This document shows, piece after piece, positions 51,663 to 59,883 of a stretch of 64,000 bases of DNA. A program made the translations under genes and the position numbers. The notes under the pieces are model-generated. The model was not told the DNA's origin and searched no databases. It saw only the letters and a program-made list of their open reading frames with translations. Source of the DNA: Caballeronia temeraria (GTDB lineage: Bacteria > Pseudomonadota > Gammaproteobacteria > Burkholderiales > Burkholderiaceae); contig NZ_FCOI02000030.1 in NCBI RefSeq assembly GCF_001544795.2, forward strand, positions 1-64,000, given 5' to 3'. How positions within the stretch are numbered: position 1 is the stretch's first letter; each line of letters begins with the position of its first letter.

Positions 51663-52460
51663 ATGAAGATCGCCATTGCCGGCGCATCGGGCCGCATGGG
51701 CCGGATGCTGATCGAAACCGTCCTCAACGACTCCGGCGCGCAGCTCGCCGGCGCGCTCGACCGGCCCGGCGTGCCGCAGCTCGGGCAGGACGCGGGCGCG
51801 TTCCTCGGCAAGACCACGGGCGTGCTGCTGACCGACGACATCGAGCGCGTGTTCGCCGATGCCGATTATCTGATCGACTTCACGCGCCCCGAAGGCACGA
51901 TCGCGCATCTCGAAGCGGCGCTGCGTCACAACGTGAAGATGATCATCGGCACGACCGGCTTCTCGGACGAGCAGAAAGCGCAGCTGAAGCAGGCGGGCGA
52001 GAAGATCGGCATCGTGTTCGCGCCGAACATGAGCGTCGGCGTGAACGTCACGCTGAAGCTGCTCGAATTCGCCGCGAAGCATTTCGCCACCGGCTACGAC
52101 ATCGAAATCATCGAGGCGCATCACCGGCACAAGGTGGATGCGCCGTCGGGCACCGCGCTCGGCATGGGCGAGGTGATCGCCAAGGCGCTCGGCCGCGATC
52201 TGAAAGACTGCGCCGTGTACGCGCGCGAAGGCGTGACGGGCGAGCGCGATCCGTCGACGATCGGTTTTTCCGCGATTCGCGGCGGCGATATCGTCGGCGA
52301 TCACACGGTGCTCTTCGCGGGCATCGGCGAGCGCATCGAGATCACGCACAAGTCGGCGAGCCGTCTGTCCTACGCACAAGGCGCGCTGCGCGCCGCGCAT
52401 TTCCTGCAAGGCCACGACAAGGGCTTCTTCGACATGCAGGACGTGCTCGGTCTGCGCTGA
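51663..52460 (+). CDS. dapB: 4-hydroxy-tetrahydrodipicolinate reductase
   Basis: 265 residues. NAD(P)H-dependent reductase in the lysine/meso-diaminopimelate pathway. N-terminal nucleotide loop IAGASGRMGRM; GTTGFSDEQK; the EAHHRHKVDAPSGTAL motif with the catalytic His/Lys pair near 155-170. ATG 51663 is the family start. 120 bp downstream of bamE and 5 bp before exbB, so it probably leads the dapB-exbB-exbD unit. Confidence 0.95.
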   Translation: MKIAIAGASGRMGRMLIETVLNDSGAQLAGALDRPGVPQLGQDAGAFLGKTTGVLLTDDIERVFADADYLIDFTRPEGTIAHLEAALRHNVKMIIGTTGFSDEQKAQLKQAGEKIGIVFAPNMSVGVNVTLKLLEFAAKHFATGYDIEIIEAHHRHKVDAPSGTALGMGEVIAKALGRDLKDCAVYAREGVTGERDPSTIGFSAIRGGDIVGDHTVLFAGIGERIEITHKSASRLSYAQGALRAAHFLQGHDKGFFDMQDVLGLR

Positions 52461-52465
52461 TCCAC

Positions 52466-53131
52466 ATGGCTGCAACGGGCGTCATTCATTACCTGCAATC
52501 CGGCGATGCCGTGACGCACGCGGTCGCGGGCCTGCTGCTCGCGATGTCGCTCGCGAGCTGGTGTTTCCTGCTCGTGAAGGCGTGGATTCTCGCGCGCGCC
52601 AAGTGGCAGGGCACGCGCGCATTGCAGCGGTTCTGGCAGGCGCCGACTCTGAAAGACGGCATCGGCGCATTGCAGCGCGCGGACCGCGAGCGTGTGTTTC
52701 TGCCGCTGGCCGAAGCCGCCTGGCGCGCATCGGAAGCTGAAATGCCGGGCGCGATGCTCGCGCAAGTCGAGCGCAGCGAACGCGTGCTGCGCGCGCTGCG
52801 TCATGCGTTGCTGCGCTCGCAACGCAGGCTCGAATTCGGGCAGGTTTTGCTCGCGTCGGTGGGCAGCACGGCGCCGTTCGTCGGCTTGCTCGGCACCGTC
52901 TGGGGCATTTATCACGCGCTGTCGAGCATCGCGTCGAGCGGGCAGGCGATGATCGAAAACGTCGCCGGGCCGGTCGGCGAGGCGCTCATCATGACGGCGT
53001 TCGGACTCGTCGTCGCGATTCCGGCCGTGCTCGCGTACAACATTCTCGGGCGCTACGTGCGGCAGATTTCCGAAGAGCTGGACGGCTTCGCGCACGATCT
53101 GCACGCATTCGTCTGCGGTCCGGCCGACTAG
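52466..53131 (+). CDS. exbB: MotA/TolQ/ExbB-type proton channel subunit
   Basis: 221 residues, three TM segments: TM1 about 18-40 (VAGLLLAMSLASWCFLLVKAW), TM2 near 125-150 (LASVGSTAPFVGLLGTVWGIY) and TM3 near 170-195 (ALIMTAFGLVVAIPAVLAYN). The TM2/TM3 motifs GxxAPxxGLLGTV and EALxxTAxGLxxAIP are diagnostic. It forms the channel that powers an outer-membrane process with ExbD. It could be TolQ instead of ExbB; a Tol gene cluster is not adjacent. Eleven bp before exbD. Confidence 0.86.
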   Translation: MAATGVIHYLQSGDAVTHAVAGLLLAMSLASWCFLLVKAWILARAKWQGTRALQRFWQAPTLKDGIGALQRADRERVFLPLAEAAWRASEAEMPGAMLAQVERSERVLRALRHALLRSQRRLEFGQVLLASVGSTAPFVGLLGTVWGIYHALSSIASSGQAMIENVAGPVGEALIMTAFGLVVAIPAVLAYNILGRYVRQISEELDGFAHDLHAFVCGPAD

Positions 53132-53141
53132 GAGCGCGGCA

Positions 53142-53570
53142 ATGGCCTTCGGCGGACTCGACAAGAAACACGGCAGCCAGCCGATGGCGGACATCAACAT
53201 GACGCCGCTCATCGACGTCATGCTCGTGTTGCTGGTCATCTTCATCATCACCGCGCCGCTCTTCACGCACGCGATACGGCTCGATTTGCCGAAAGTGGCG
53301 TCGCAGCCCGCGCGCGAGACGCCGCAAACCATCACGCTGTCCATCGACGACGCCGGCAAGCTCTTCTGGAACGACACGCCCGTCACATTCGATCAGATGC
53401 GCGCGCGTTTCGCCGATGCAGGCAAAAGCGCGCCGAAGCCGGAGCTGCATCTGCGCGCATCGAGCGCGACGCGCTATGACGTCATCGCGCAGGTGATGGG
53501 CGCCGCGCAGCAGGCGGGCGTGGAGCGCATCGGCTTTGTGACGCAGCCCGCAAAGCCGAAGGCGCAATAA
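53142..53570 (+). CDS. exbD: Biopolymer transport protein ExbD/TolR
   Basis: 142 residues. One N-terminal TM helix with the essential Asp: MTPLIDVMLVLLVIFII (about 23-39). Periplasmic domain with the conserved ITLSIDDAGKLFWNDTPV strand. Partner of the upstream ExbB-like channel, together converting proton motive force into work at the envelope. Preceded by GGAGCGCGGCA. The pair is followed by leuS after about 190 bp that holds no gene. Confidence 0.88.
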   Translation: MAFGGLDKKHGSQPMADINMTPLIDVMLVLLVIFIITAPLFTHAIRLDLPKVASQPARETPQTITLSIDDAGKLFWNDTPVTFDQMRARFADAGKSAPKPELHLRASSATRYDVIAQVMGAAQQAGVERIGFVTQPAKPKAQ

Positions 53571-53761
53571 GCGCGCGAGCCGGCGCGCGTCGAACGGTAT
53601 AATCGCCATTTCCCCGTTCGGCGGGCCTTGGCCGTGCCAGCAGGCCCGAATTCCGACGCCGCGCCGTGTCAGCAGTGCCGCAGCGCGCGGACTCGCCGCT
53701 CACATCGGGGCGGCTGGTCCCGAAGTCCGTTCCCAGCATTTGCCGAAAGCCAAACCACACC

Positions 53762-56356
53762 ATGCACGATAAATACGTACCCGCCGACGTCGAATCCGCC
53801 GCGCAGAGCAACTGGCGCGCGAACGACGTCTACCGGACGACCGAGACGTCGGCCAAGCCCAAGTTCTATTGCGTCTCGATGCTGCCGTATCCGTCGGGCA
53901 AGCTGCACATGGGGCACGTGCGCAACTACACCATCAACGACGTGATGTACCGTTACCTGCGCATGAACGGTCACAACACGCTCATGCCGATGGGCTGGGA
54001 CGCGTTCGGCATGCCCGCCGAGAACGCGGCGATGGCGAACAACGTGCCGCCGGCGAAATGGACGTACGAGAACATCGCGTACATGAAAAAGCAGATGCAG
54101 TCGATGGGCCTCGCCATCGACTGGTCGCGCGAAGTCGCCACCTGCTCGCCGGACTACTACAAGTGGAACCAGTGGCTGTTCCTCAAGATGCTGGAAAAGG
54201 GCATCGCGTACAAGAAAACGGGCACGGTGAACTGGGACCCGGTCGACCAGACCGTGCTCGCGAACGAGCAGGTCATCGACGGGCGCGGCTGGCGCTCGGG
54301 CGCGCTCGTCGAAAAGCGCGAAATCCCGATGTACTACCTGCGCATCACCGATTACGCGGATCAACTGCTCGACGATCTCGACGGCCTCGGCTGGCCCGAG
54401 CGCGTCAAGATCATGCAGCAGAACTGGATCGGCAAGAGTTTCGGCGTGAACTTCGGCTTCCCGTATGAAATCGACGGCGAAGCGAAGCTCCTGCGCGTAT
54501 TCACCACGCGCGCCGACACGATCATGGGCGTCACCTTCGCGGCAATCGCGGCGGAGCATCCGCTGGCTACGCGTCTCGCGCGCGACAACGCCGAATTGCA
54601 GGCGTTCATCGACGAATGCAAGCGCGGCGGCGTGGCCGAAGCCGATGTCGCGACGATGGAAAAGAAGGGCGTGCCCACGGGCTTTTTCGTCACGCATCCG
54701 CTGACGGGCGCGCAGGTCGAAGTGTGGATCGGCAATTACGTGCTGATGTCCTACGGCGAAGGTGCGGTCATGGGCGTGCCGGCGCACGACGAGCGCGATT
54801 TCGCGTTCGCGAAGAAATACGGCTTGCCGATCAAGCAGGTGATCGACGTCGAAGGCAAGACTTATTCGACGGACGCCTGGGAAGAGTGGTACGGCGACAA
54901 AACCGCCGGCAAGCTCGTCAACAGCGGCAAGTACGACGGCCTGACGACCGAGCAGGCCATCGACGCAATCGCCGCCGATCTCAAGGCGAAAGACTTCGGC
55001 GACAAGCAGATCACCTGGCGTCTGCGCGACTGGGGCATCTCGCGCCAGCGCTACTGGGGCACGCCGATTCCGATCATCCATTGCCCGTCCTGCGGCGACG
55101 TGCCGGTGCCGGAAAAGGATCTGCCCGTCGTGCTGCCGGAAGACCTCGTGCCGGACGGCTCGGGCAATCCGCTCGCGAAGTCCGAGGCGTTCCTGAACTG
55201 CACGTGCCCGACGTGCGGCGCGGCGGCGAAGCGCGAAACCGACACGATGGACACCTTTGTCGATTCGTCGTGGTACTTCTCGCGCTACAGCGCACCGGAC
55301 GCCACGACGATGGTCGACGAGCGTACCGATTACTGGATGCCGATGGATCAGTACATCGGCGGCATCGAGCACGCGATTCTGCACCTGTTGTACTCGCGCT
55401 TCTGGACCAAGGTCATGCGCGACATGGGCCTCATCAAGTTCGGCGAGCCCGCGAAGAATCTGCTCACGCAGGGCATGGTGCTGAACGAGACGTTTTATCG
55501 CGAAGACGCGTCCGGGAAAAAGACCTGGTACAACCCGCTCGACGTCACCGTCGCGCACGACGACAAGGGCCGTCCGACGGGCGCCACGCTGAACGCGGAC
55601 GGCCAGCCGGTCGTGCTCGGCGGCGTCGAGAAGATGTCGAAGTCGAAGAACAACGGTGTCGATCCGCAGACGCTGATCGATCAATACGGCGCCGATACCG
55701 CGCGTCTTTTCGTGATGTTCGCGGCGCCGCCCGAGCAATCGCTCGAATGGTCGGGCGCGGGCGTCGAAGGCGCGAGCCGCTTCCTGCGTCGCGTGTGGCA
55801 TTTCGCGCACGACAACGCGGACGCGCTGCGCCAGCACGCGAAACTCGATGCATCGAAGCTCGGCGACGCGGACAAGACGCTGCGCCGCGAAATCTATACC
55901 GTGCTGAAACAGGCCGATTTCGACTACGGCCGCCTGCAGTACAACACGGTCGTGTCCGCCGCGATGAAAATGCTCAACGCGGTCGATAGCGCGAAGAACG
56001 CCGGCGCCGGCGTGCTGAACGAAACCTTCGGCGTGCTGCTGCGCGTGTTGTATCCGGTCGTGCCGCACGTCACGTTCCAGTTGTGGTCGGAGCTCGGCTA
56101 CGAGAAGGAATTCGGCCCGCTGCTCGACGCGCCCTGGCCGAAGGTCGACGAAGCCGCGCTCGAGCAGTCGGAAATCGAGCTTGTGCTGCAGGTCAACGGC
56201 AAGGTGCGCGGCGCGCTAACGGTCGCGAAGGACGCATCGCGCGAAGATATCGAAAAGGTCGCGGTCGCGCACGAAATGTTCGAGAAATTCTCGGAAGGCC
56301 GCGCGCCGAAGAAGGTGATCGTGGTGCCGGGGCGTCTCGTCAACGTGGTCGTCTGA
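53762..56356 (+). CDS. leuS: Leucyl-tRNA synthetase
   Basis: 864 residues. Charges tRNA-Leu. Class I signatures: HIGH as PYPSGKLHMGHVRNYT (about 42-57) and KMSKS as EKMSKSKNNG (about 625); a CP1 editing domain lies between. The C-terminal segment (LVLQVNGKVRGALTVAKD) is typical. ATG 53762 gives the family N-terminus MHDKYVPADVE; 96 bp of open frame upstream is not family-like. The stop overlaps the lptE ATG (TGATG). Confidence 0.97.
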   Translation: MHDKYVPADVESAAQSNWRANDVYRTTETSAKPKFYCVSMLPYPSGKLHMGHVRNYTINDVMYRYLRMNGHNTLMPMGWDAFGMPAENAAMANNVPPAKWTYENIAYMKKQMQSMGLAIDWSREVATCSPDYYKWNQWLFLKMLEKGIAYKKTGTVNWDPVDQTVLANEQVIDGRGWRSGALVEKREIPMYYLRITDYADQLLDDLDGLGWPERVKIMQQNWIGKSFGVNFGFPYEIDGEAKLLRVFTTRADTIMGVTFAAIAAEHPLATRLARDNAELQAFIDECKRGGVAEADVATMEKKGVPTGFFVTHPLTGAQVEVWIGNYVLMSYGEGAVMGVPAHDERDFAFAKKYGLPIKQVIDVEGKTYSTDAWEEWYGDKTAGKLVNSGKYDGLTTEQAIDAIAADLKAKDFGDKQITWRLRDWGISRQRYWGTPIPIIHCPSCGDVPVPEKDLPVVLPEDLVPDGSGNPLAKSEAFLNCTCPTCGAAAKRETDTMDTFVDSSWYFSRYSAPDATTMVDERTDYWMPMDQYIGGIEHAILHLLYSRFWTKVMRDMGLIKFGEPAKNLLTQGMVLNETFYREDASGKKTWYNPLDVTVAHDDKGRPTGATLNADGQPVVLGGVEKMSKSKNNGVDPQTLIDQYGADTARLFVMFAAPPEQSLEWSGAGVEGASRFLRRVWHFAHDNADALRQHAKLDASKLGDADKTLRREIYTVLKQADFDYGRLQYNTVVSAAMKMLNAVDSAKNAGAGVLNETFGVLLRVLYPVVPHVTFQLWSELGYEKEFGPLLDAPWPKVDEAALEQSEIELVLQVNGKVRGALTVAKDASREDIEKVAVAHEMFEKFSEGRAPKKVIVVPGRLVNVVV

Positions 56357-56949
56357 TGCGCAAAACCAAGGGAGTCGATGTGACCGGCACAGTCAGCACG
56401 AGCAGGCGCTCGTTTCTCACGCTCCTCGGCGGCGCGGCGATGCTGTCCGCATGCGGCTTCCAGCTGCGCGGCCAGCAGGACTACGCGTTCAAGCGGCTCG
56501 CGATCACGGGCGGCACGCCGCAGATGATCGCGCGCCTCGAACGCATGGTTCAGGGCGGCAGCGACACGGTGATCGTCAAGCCGTTCGAGAAGCCGGACGC
56601 GACGCTCAATCTGTCCGAGGGCCAGGGCATGCGCACGCTCAGCCTGAATGCGCAGGGCGTCATTCAGGAATACGAGCTCGTCTTCAACCTGAGCTACACG
56701 CTGCTCGGCTCGGACGGCACGCTGCTGATTCCGCCGAGTTCCATCGCGCTGAATCGTTCGATGACCTACAGCGATCAATACACGCTCGCGAAGAGCCAGG
56801 AAGCGACGCTGCTCTACAACGACATGCGCAACGACGCCGTCGACCAGTTGACGCGCCGTCTCGCGACGGTGCGTTCGCTGCATCCCGCGCCGGGCGAGCA
56901 GACACCGGGCGTCACGCCGCGCGCGCCGCTGCCGGTGCCGCCGCTTTGA
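56356..56949 (+). CDS. lptE: LPS-assembly lipoprotein LptE
   Basis: 197 residues. Outer-membrane partner of LptD in LPS insertion. The N-terminal signal contains a Tat-like SRRSF and a lipobox LSAC followed by GFQLRG, the sequence characteristic of LptE. The mature domain follows (LAITGGTPQMIARLERM; ATLNLSEGQGMRTLSLNAQG; YTLLGSDGTLLIPPSS). ATG 56356 lies in an overlap with leuS. It is 22 bp before holA; the leuS-lptE-holA order is conserved. Confidence 0.9.
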   Translation: MRKTKGVDVTGTVSTSRRSFLTLLGGAAMLSACGFQLRGQQDYAFKRLAITGGTPQMIARLERMVQGGSDTVIVKPFEKPDATLNLSEGQGMRTLSLNAQGVIQEYELVFNLSYTLLGSDGTLLIPPSSIALNRSMTYSDQYTLAKSQEATLLYNDMRNDAVDQLTRRLATVRSLHPAPGEQTPGVTPRAPLPVPPL

Positions 56950-56971
56950 CCGGCCGCGTTCGCATCGCATC

Positions 56972-58063
56972 ATGCAACTGAAGCTCGACGCGCTCGAAGC
57001 GCATCTCGCGAAAGGCCTGAAAGGGCTGTACGTCGTCTATGGCGACGAGCATCTGCTCGCGCAGGAAGCGTGCGACCGCATCCGGGCCAGCGCGCGCGCG
57101 GGCGGCTTCACAGATCGCACGGTGTTCACCGTCGAGCGCGGCTTCGACTGGAGCGCGCTTATCGGCGCAACGCAGTCGATGTCGCTCTTCGGCGACCGTC
57201 AGCTGATCGAACTGCGCATTCCCACGGGCAAGCCGGGCAAGGAAGGCGCGGACGCGCTGAAGACGCTCGCCGGTGCGGACAACCCGGACGTCGTGACGCT
57301 CGTCACGCTGCCGCGTCTCGACAGCGCGACGCAGAAATCCGGCTGGTTCACGGCGCTGCTCGGCGCGGGCGTCGCGTTGAAAATCGATCCGATCGAGCGC
57401 GCGCAATTGCCGATGTGGGTCGGCCAGCGGCTCGCGCAGCAAGGCCAGCGCGTCGCGCCGGGCGAGGAAGGGCGCCGCGCGCTGACGTTCATCGCGGAAC
57501 GGGTGGAAGGCAATCTGCTCGCCGCGCACCAGGAAATCCAGAAGCTCGGGCTGTTGTATCCCGAAGGCGTGCTCACGTTCGAGCAGATTCACGACGCTGT
57601 GCTGAACGTCGCGCGCTACGACGTGTTCAAGCTCAACGAAGCCATGCTGACTGGCGATGTCGGCCGCCTCGCGCGCATGCTCGATGGCCTCAAAGGTGAA
57701 GGCGAGGCCGCCGTGCTCGTGCTGTGGGCGCTCGTCGAGGAAGTGCGCACGCTGTTGCGCATCAAACGCGGCGTCGCGGCGGGCAAGCCGCTCGCCACGC
57801 TCATGCGCGAAAACCGCGTGTGGGGACCGCGCGAACGGCTGATCGGCCCGGCGCTTTCCCGCGTGACGGATGACGCGCTGGAAAAGGCGCTGTCGCTCGC
57901 GGCGCGACTCGACCGGCAGGTGAAGGGGCTTTCCGGCAGTTCGGGAAAGCGCGGCAGCGAGCCGCCGCCCGATCCCTGGGCCGGCATGTTCGAACTCGCG
58001 ATGGCCGTCGCGCACGGCGGCAATCCGGCGCAGCCCGCGCCAGCGCCACGACCGCGTCGCTAG
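56972..58063 (+). CDS. holA: DNA polymerase III delta subunit
   Basis: 363 residues. Clamp-loader subunit that opens the beta sliding clamp. Begins MQLKLDALEAHLAKGLKGLY, then YGDEHLLAQEACDRIR, typical of HolA; domain III with RLDRQVKGLSG near the C-terminus. The final 20 residues are Pro-rich. It follows lptE and precedes proA by 108 bp. Confidence 0.93.
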   Translation: MQLKLDALEAHLAKGLKGLYVVYGDEHLLAQEACDRIRASARAGGFTDRTVFTVERGFDWSALIGATQSMSLFGDRQLIELRIPTGKPGKEGADALKTLAGADNPDVVTLVTLPRLDSATQKSGWFTALLGAGVALKIDPIERAQLPMWVGQRLAQQGQRVAPGEEGRRALTFIAERVEGNLLAAHQEIQKLGLLYPEGVLTFEQIHDAVLNVARYDVFKLNEAMLTGDVGRLARMLDGLKGEGEAAVLVLWALVEEVRTLLRIKRGVAAGKPLATLMRENRVWGPRERLIGPALSRVTDDALEKALSLAARLDRQVKGLSGSSGKRGSEPPPDPWAGMFELAMAVAHGGNPAQPAPAPRPRR

Positions 58064-58171
58064 ACACATCTGTCACGCGCTGTTGCAAATCGTGCAACAG
58101 CTTAGAATGAATGCATCGACGCTTCGGCCGTCAAAGCGGCTCGGGAAAGCGGCACACGGAAGAGACCCACG

Positions 58172-59443
58172 ATGAACATCGATCAATACATGACCGACCT
58201 CGGCCACCGCGCACGCAAGGCGTCGCGCGCGATGGCGCGGGCGTCGACGGCGGCGAAGAACGCGGCGCTCATCAATGTGGCGGACGCCATCGAACGCGAG
58301 CGCGCGTCGCTCAAGAAAGCGAATGCGCGCGACCTCGCCCGCGCGCGCGACAAAGGTCACGACGCGGCGTTCATCGACCGTCTGACGCTTTCGGACAAGG
58401 CGATCGACACGATGGTCGAAGGCTTGCGGCAGGTCGCCGCGCTGGCCGATCCGATCGGCGAAATCAGCGGTCTCAAGTTCCGTCCGAGCGGGATTCAGGT
58501 CGGGCAAATGCGCGTGCCGCTCGGCGTGATCGGCATCATCTACGAGTCGCGGCCCAATGTGACCATCGACGCCGCCGCGCTCTGTCTCAAATCCGGCAAC
58601 GCGACCATCCTTCGCGGCGGTTCCGAAGCGCTCGAATGCAACACGGCGCTGGCGAAGCTGATCGGCGTCGGGCTGGAAGCGGCGGGCTTGCCGCAGGACG
58701 CGGTGCAGGTCGTCGAGACGGCGGATCGCGCGGCGGTCGGCAAGCTCATCACGATGACCGAGTTCGTCGACGTGATCGTGCCGCGCGGCGGCAAGAGCCT
58801 GATCGCGCGCCTGATGGAAGAATCCCGTGTGCCGATGATCAAGCATCTCGACGGCATCTGCCACGTCTATGTGGACGATCGCGCGGATCTCGCGAAGGCG
58901 GCGGTCATTTGCGACAACGCGAAGACGCATCGTTACGGCACCTGCAACACGATGGAAACGCTGCTCGTCGCACGCGGCGTCGCCGAGCAGGTCTTGCCGC
59001 AGCTCGCGCGCGCCTATCAGGCGAAGGACGTGGAGTTGCGCGTCGACGGGCAAGCGCGCGCCATCCTCGACGCGGCGAAAATCGGCTCGCTCGTGGACGC
59101 GACCGAAGAGGACTGGAGCACGGAATACCTCGCGCCGGTGCTGGCGATCAAGATCGTCGGCGGTCTGGATGAAGCCATCGACCATATCAACACGTACGGC
59201 TCGCATCACACCGACGCGATCGTCACGGAAGATCACGACCGTGCAATGCGTTTCCTGCGCGAAGTGGATTCGGCGAGCGTGATGGTGAACGCGTCGACGC
59301 GCTTTGCCGACGGCTTCGAGTTCGGTCTCGGCGCGGAAATCGGCATTTCGAACGACAAGCTGCACGCGCGAGGGCCGGTCGGGCTGGAAGGGCTGACCTC
59401 GCTCAAGTACGTGGTGCTGGGCCGCGGCGAAGTGCGTCAATAA
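58172..59443 (+). CDS. proA: Glutamate-5-semialdehyde dehydrogenase
   Basis: 423 residues. NADPH-dependent reduction of glutamyl phosphate in proline synthesis. Catalytic Cys258 in YGTCNTMETLLV; GVIGIIYESRPNVTIDAAAL and the SASVMVNASTRFADGFEFG segment are conserved. ATG 58172 is the family start (MNIDQYMTDLGHRARKASR). 23 bp before hemJ. Confidence 0.95.
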   Translation: MNIDQYMTDLGHRARKASRAMARASTAAKNAALINVADAIERERASLKKANARDLARARDKGHDAAFIDRLTLSDKAIDTMVEGLRQVAALADPIGEISGLKFRPSGIQVGQMRVPLGVIGIIYESRPNVTIDAAALCLKSGNATILRGGSEALECNTALAKLIGVGLEAAGLPQDAVQVVETADRAAVGKLITMTEFVDVIVPRGGKSLIARLMEESRVPMIKHLDGICHVYVDDRADLAKAAVICDNAKTHRYGTCNTMETLLVARGVAEQVLPQLARAYQAKDVELRVDGQARAILDAAKIGSLVDATEEDWSTEYLAPVLAIKIVGGLDEAIDHINTYGSHHTDAIVTEDHDRAMRFLREVDSASVMVNASTRFADGFEFGLGAEIGISNDKLHARGPVGLEGLTSLKYVVLGRGEVRQ

Positions 59444-59466
59444 GCGCGAATCGAACAAGAAGAACG

Positions 59467-59883
59467 ATGCTCTGGATCAAATCGCTGCATATCGTGCTGG
59501 TGGCTTCGTGGTTCGCGGGGCTTTTCTATCTGCCACGCATTTTCGTGAACCTCGCGATGGAAACCGATGCCGCGGCCACCGCGCGCCTGTTGCTCATGGC
59601 GCGCAAGCTGTTTCGCTTCATGACGTTCATCGCCGTGCCCGCGCTCGCGTGCGGGCTGTGGCTGTGGCTCGTCATGGGCATCGGCGCGGGGCAGGGCTGG
59701 CTGCACGCGAAGCTGACGATCGTCGCGTTGCTGATTGCCTATCACGCGTATTGCGGGCGCTTGCTGCACACGTTTCAACGCGGCGAGAACAAGCGCTCGG
59801 ACAAGTGGTATCGCATGTACAACGAGCTGCCCGTGCTCGGGCTGCTCGGCGCGACCTTGCTCGTCGTCATCAAGCCGTTTTGA
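59467..59883 (+). CDS. hemJ: HemJ-type protoporphyrinogen oxidase (CopD-like membrane protein)
   Basis: 138 residues, about four TM helices. Conserved His8 in WIKSLHIVLVASWF and a Lys/His pair in WLHAKLTIVALLIAYHAYCGR match HemJ, the oxygen-independent-looking protoporphyrinogen IX oxidase used in haem synthesis. The protein is also annotated as UPF0093/CopD-family. Its 3' end overlaps the convergent glycosyltransferase gene by 14 bp. Confidence 0.86.
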   Translation: MLWIKSLHIVLVASWFAGLFYLPRIFVNLAMETDAAATARLLLMARKLFRFMTFIAVPALACGLWLWLVMGIGAGQGWLHAKLTIVALLIAYHAYCGRLLHTFQRGENKRSDKWYRMYNELPVLGLLGATLLVVIKPF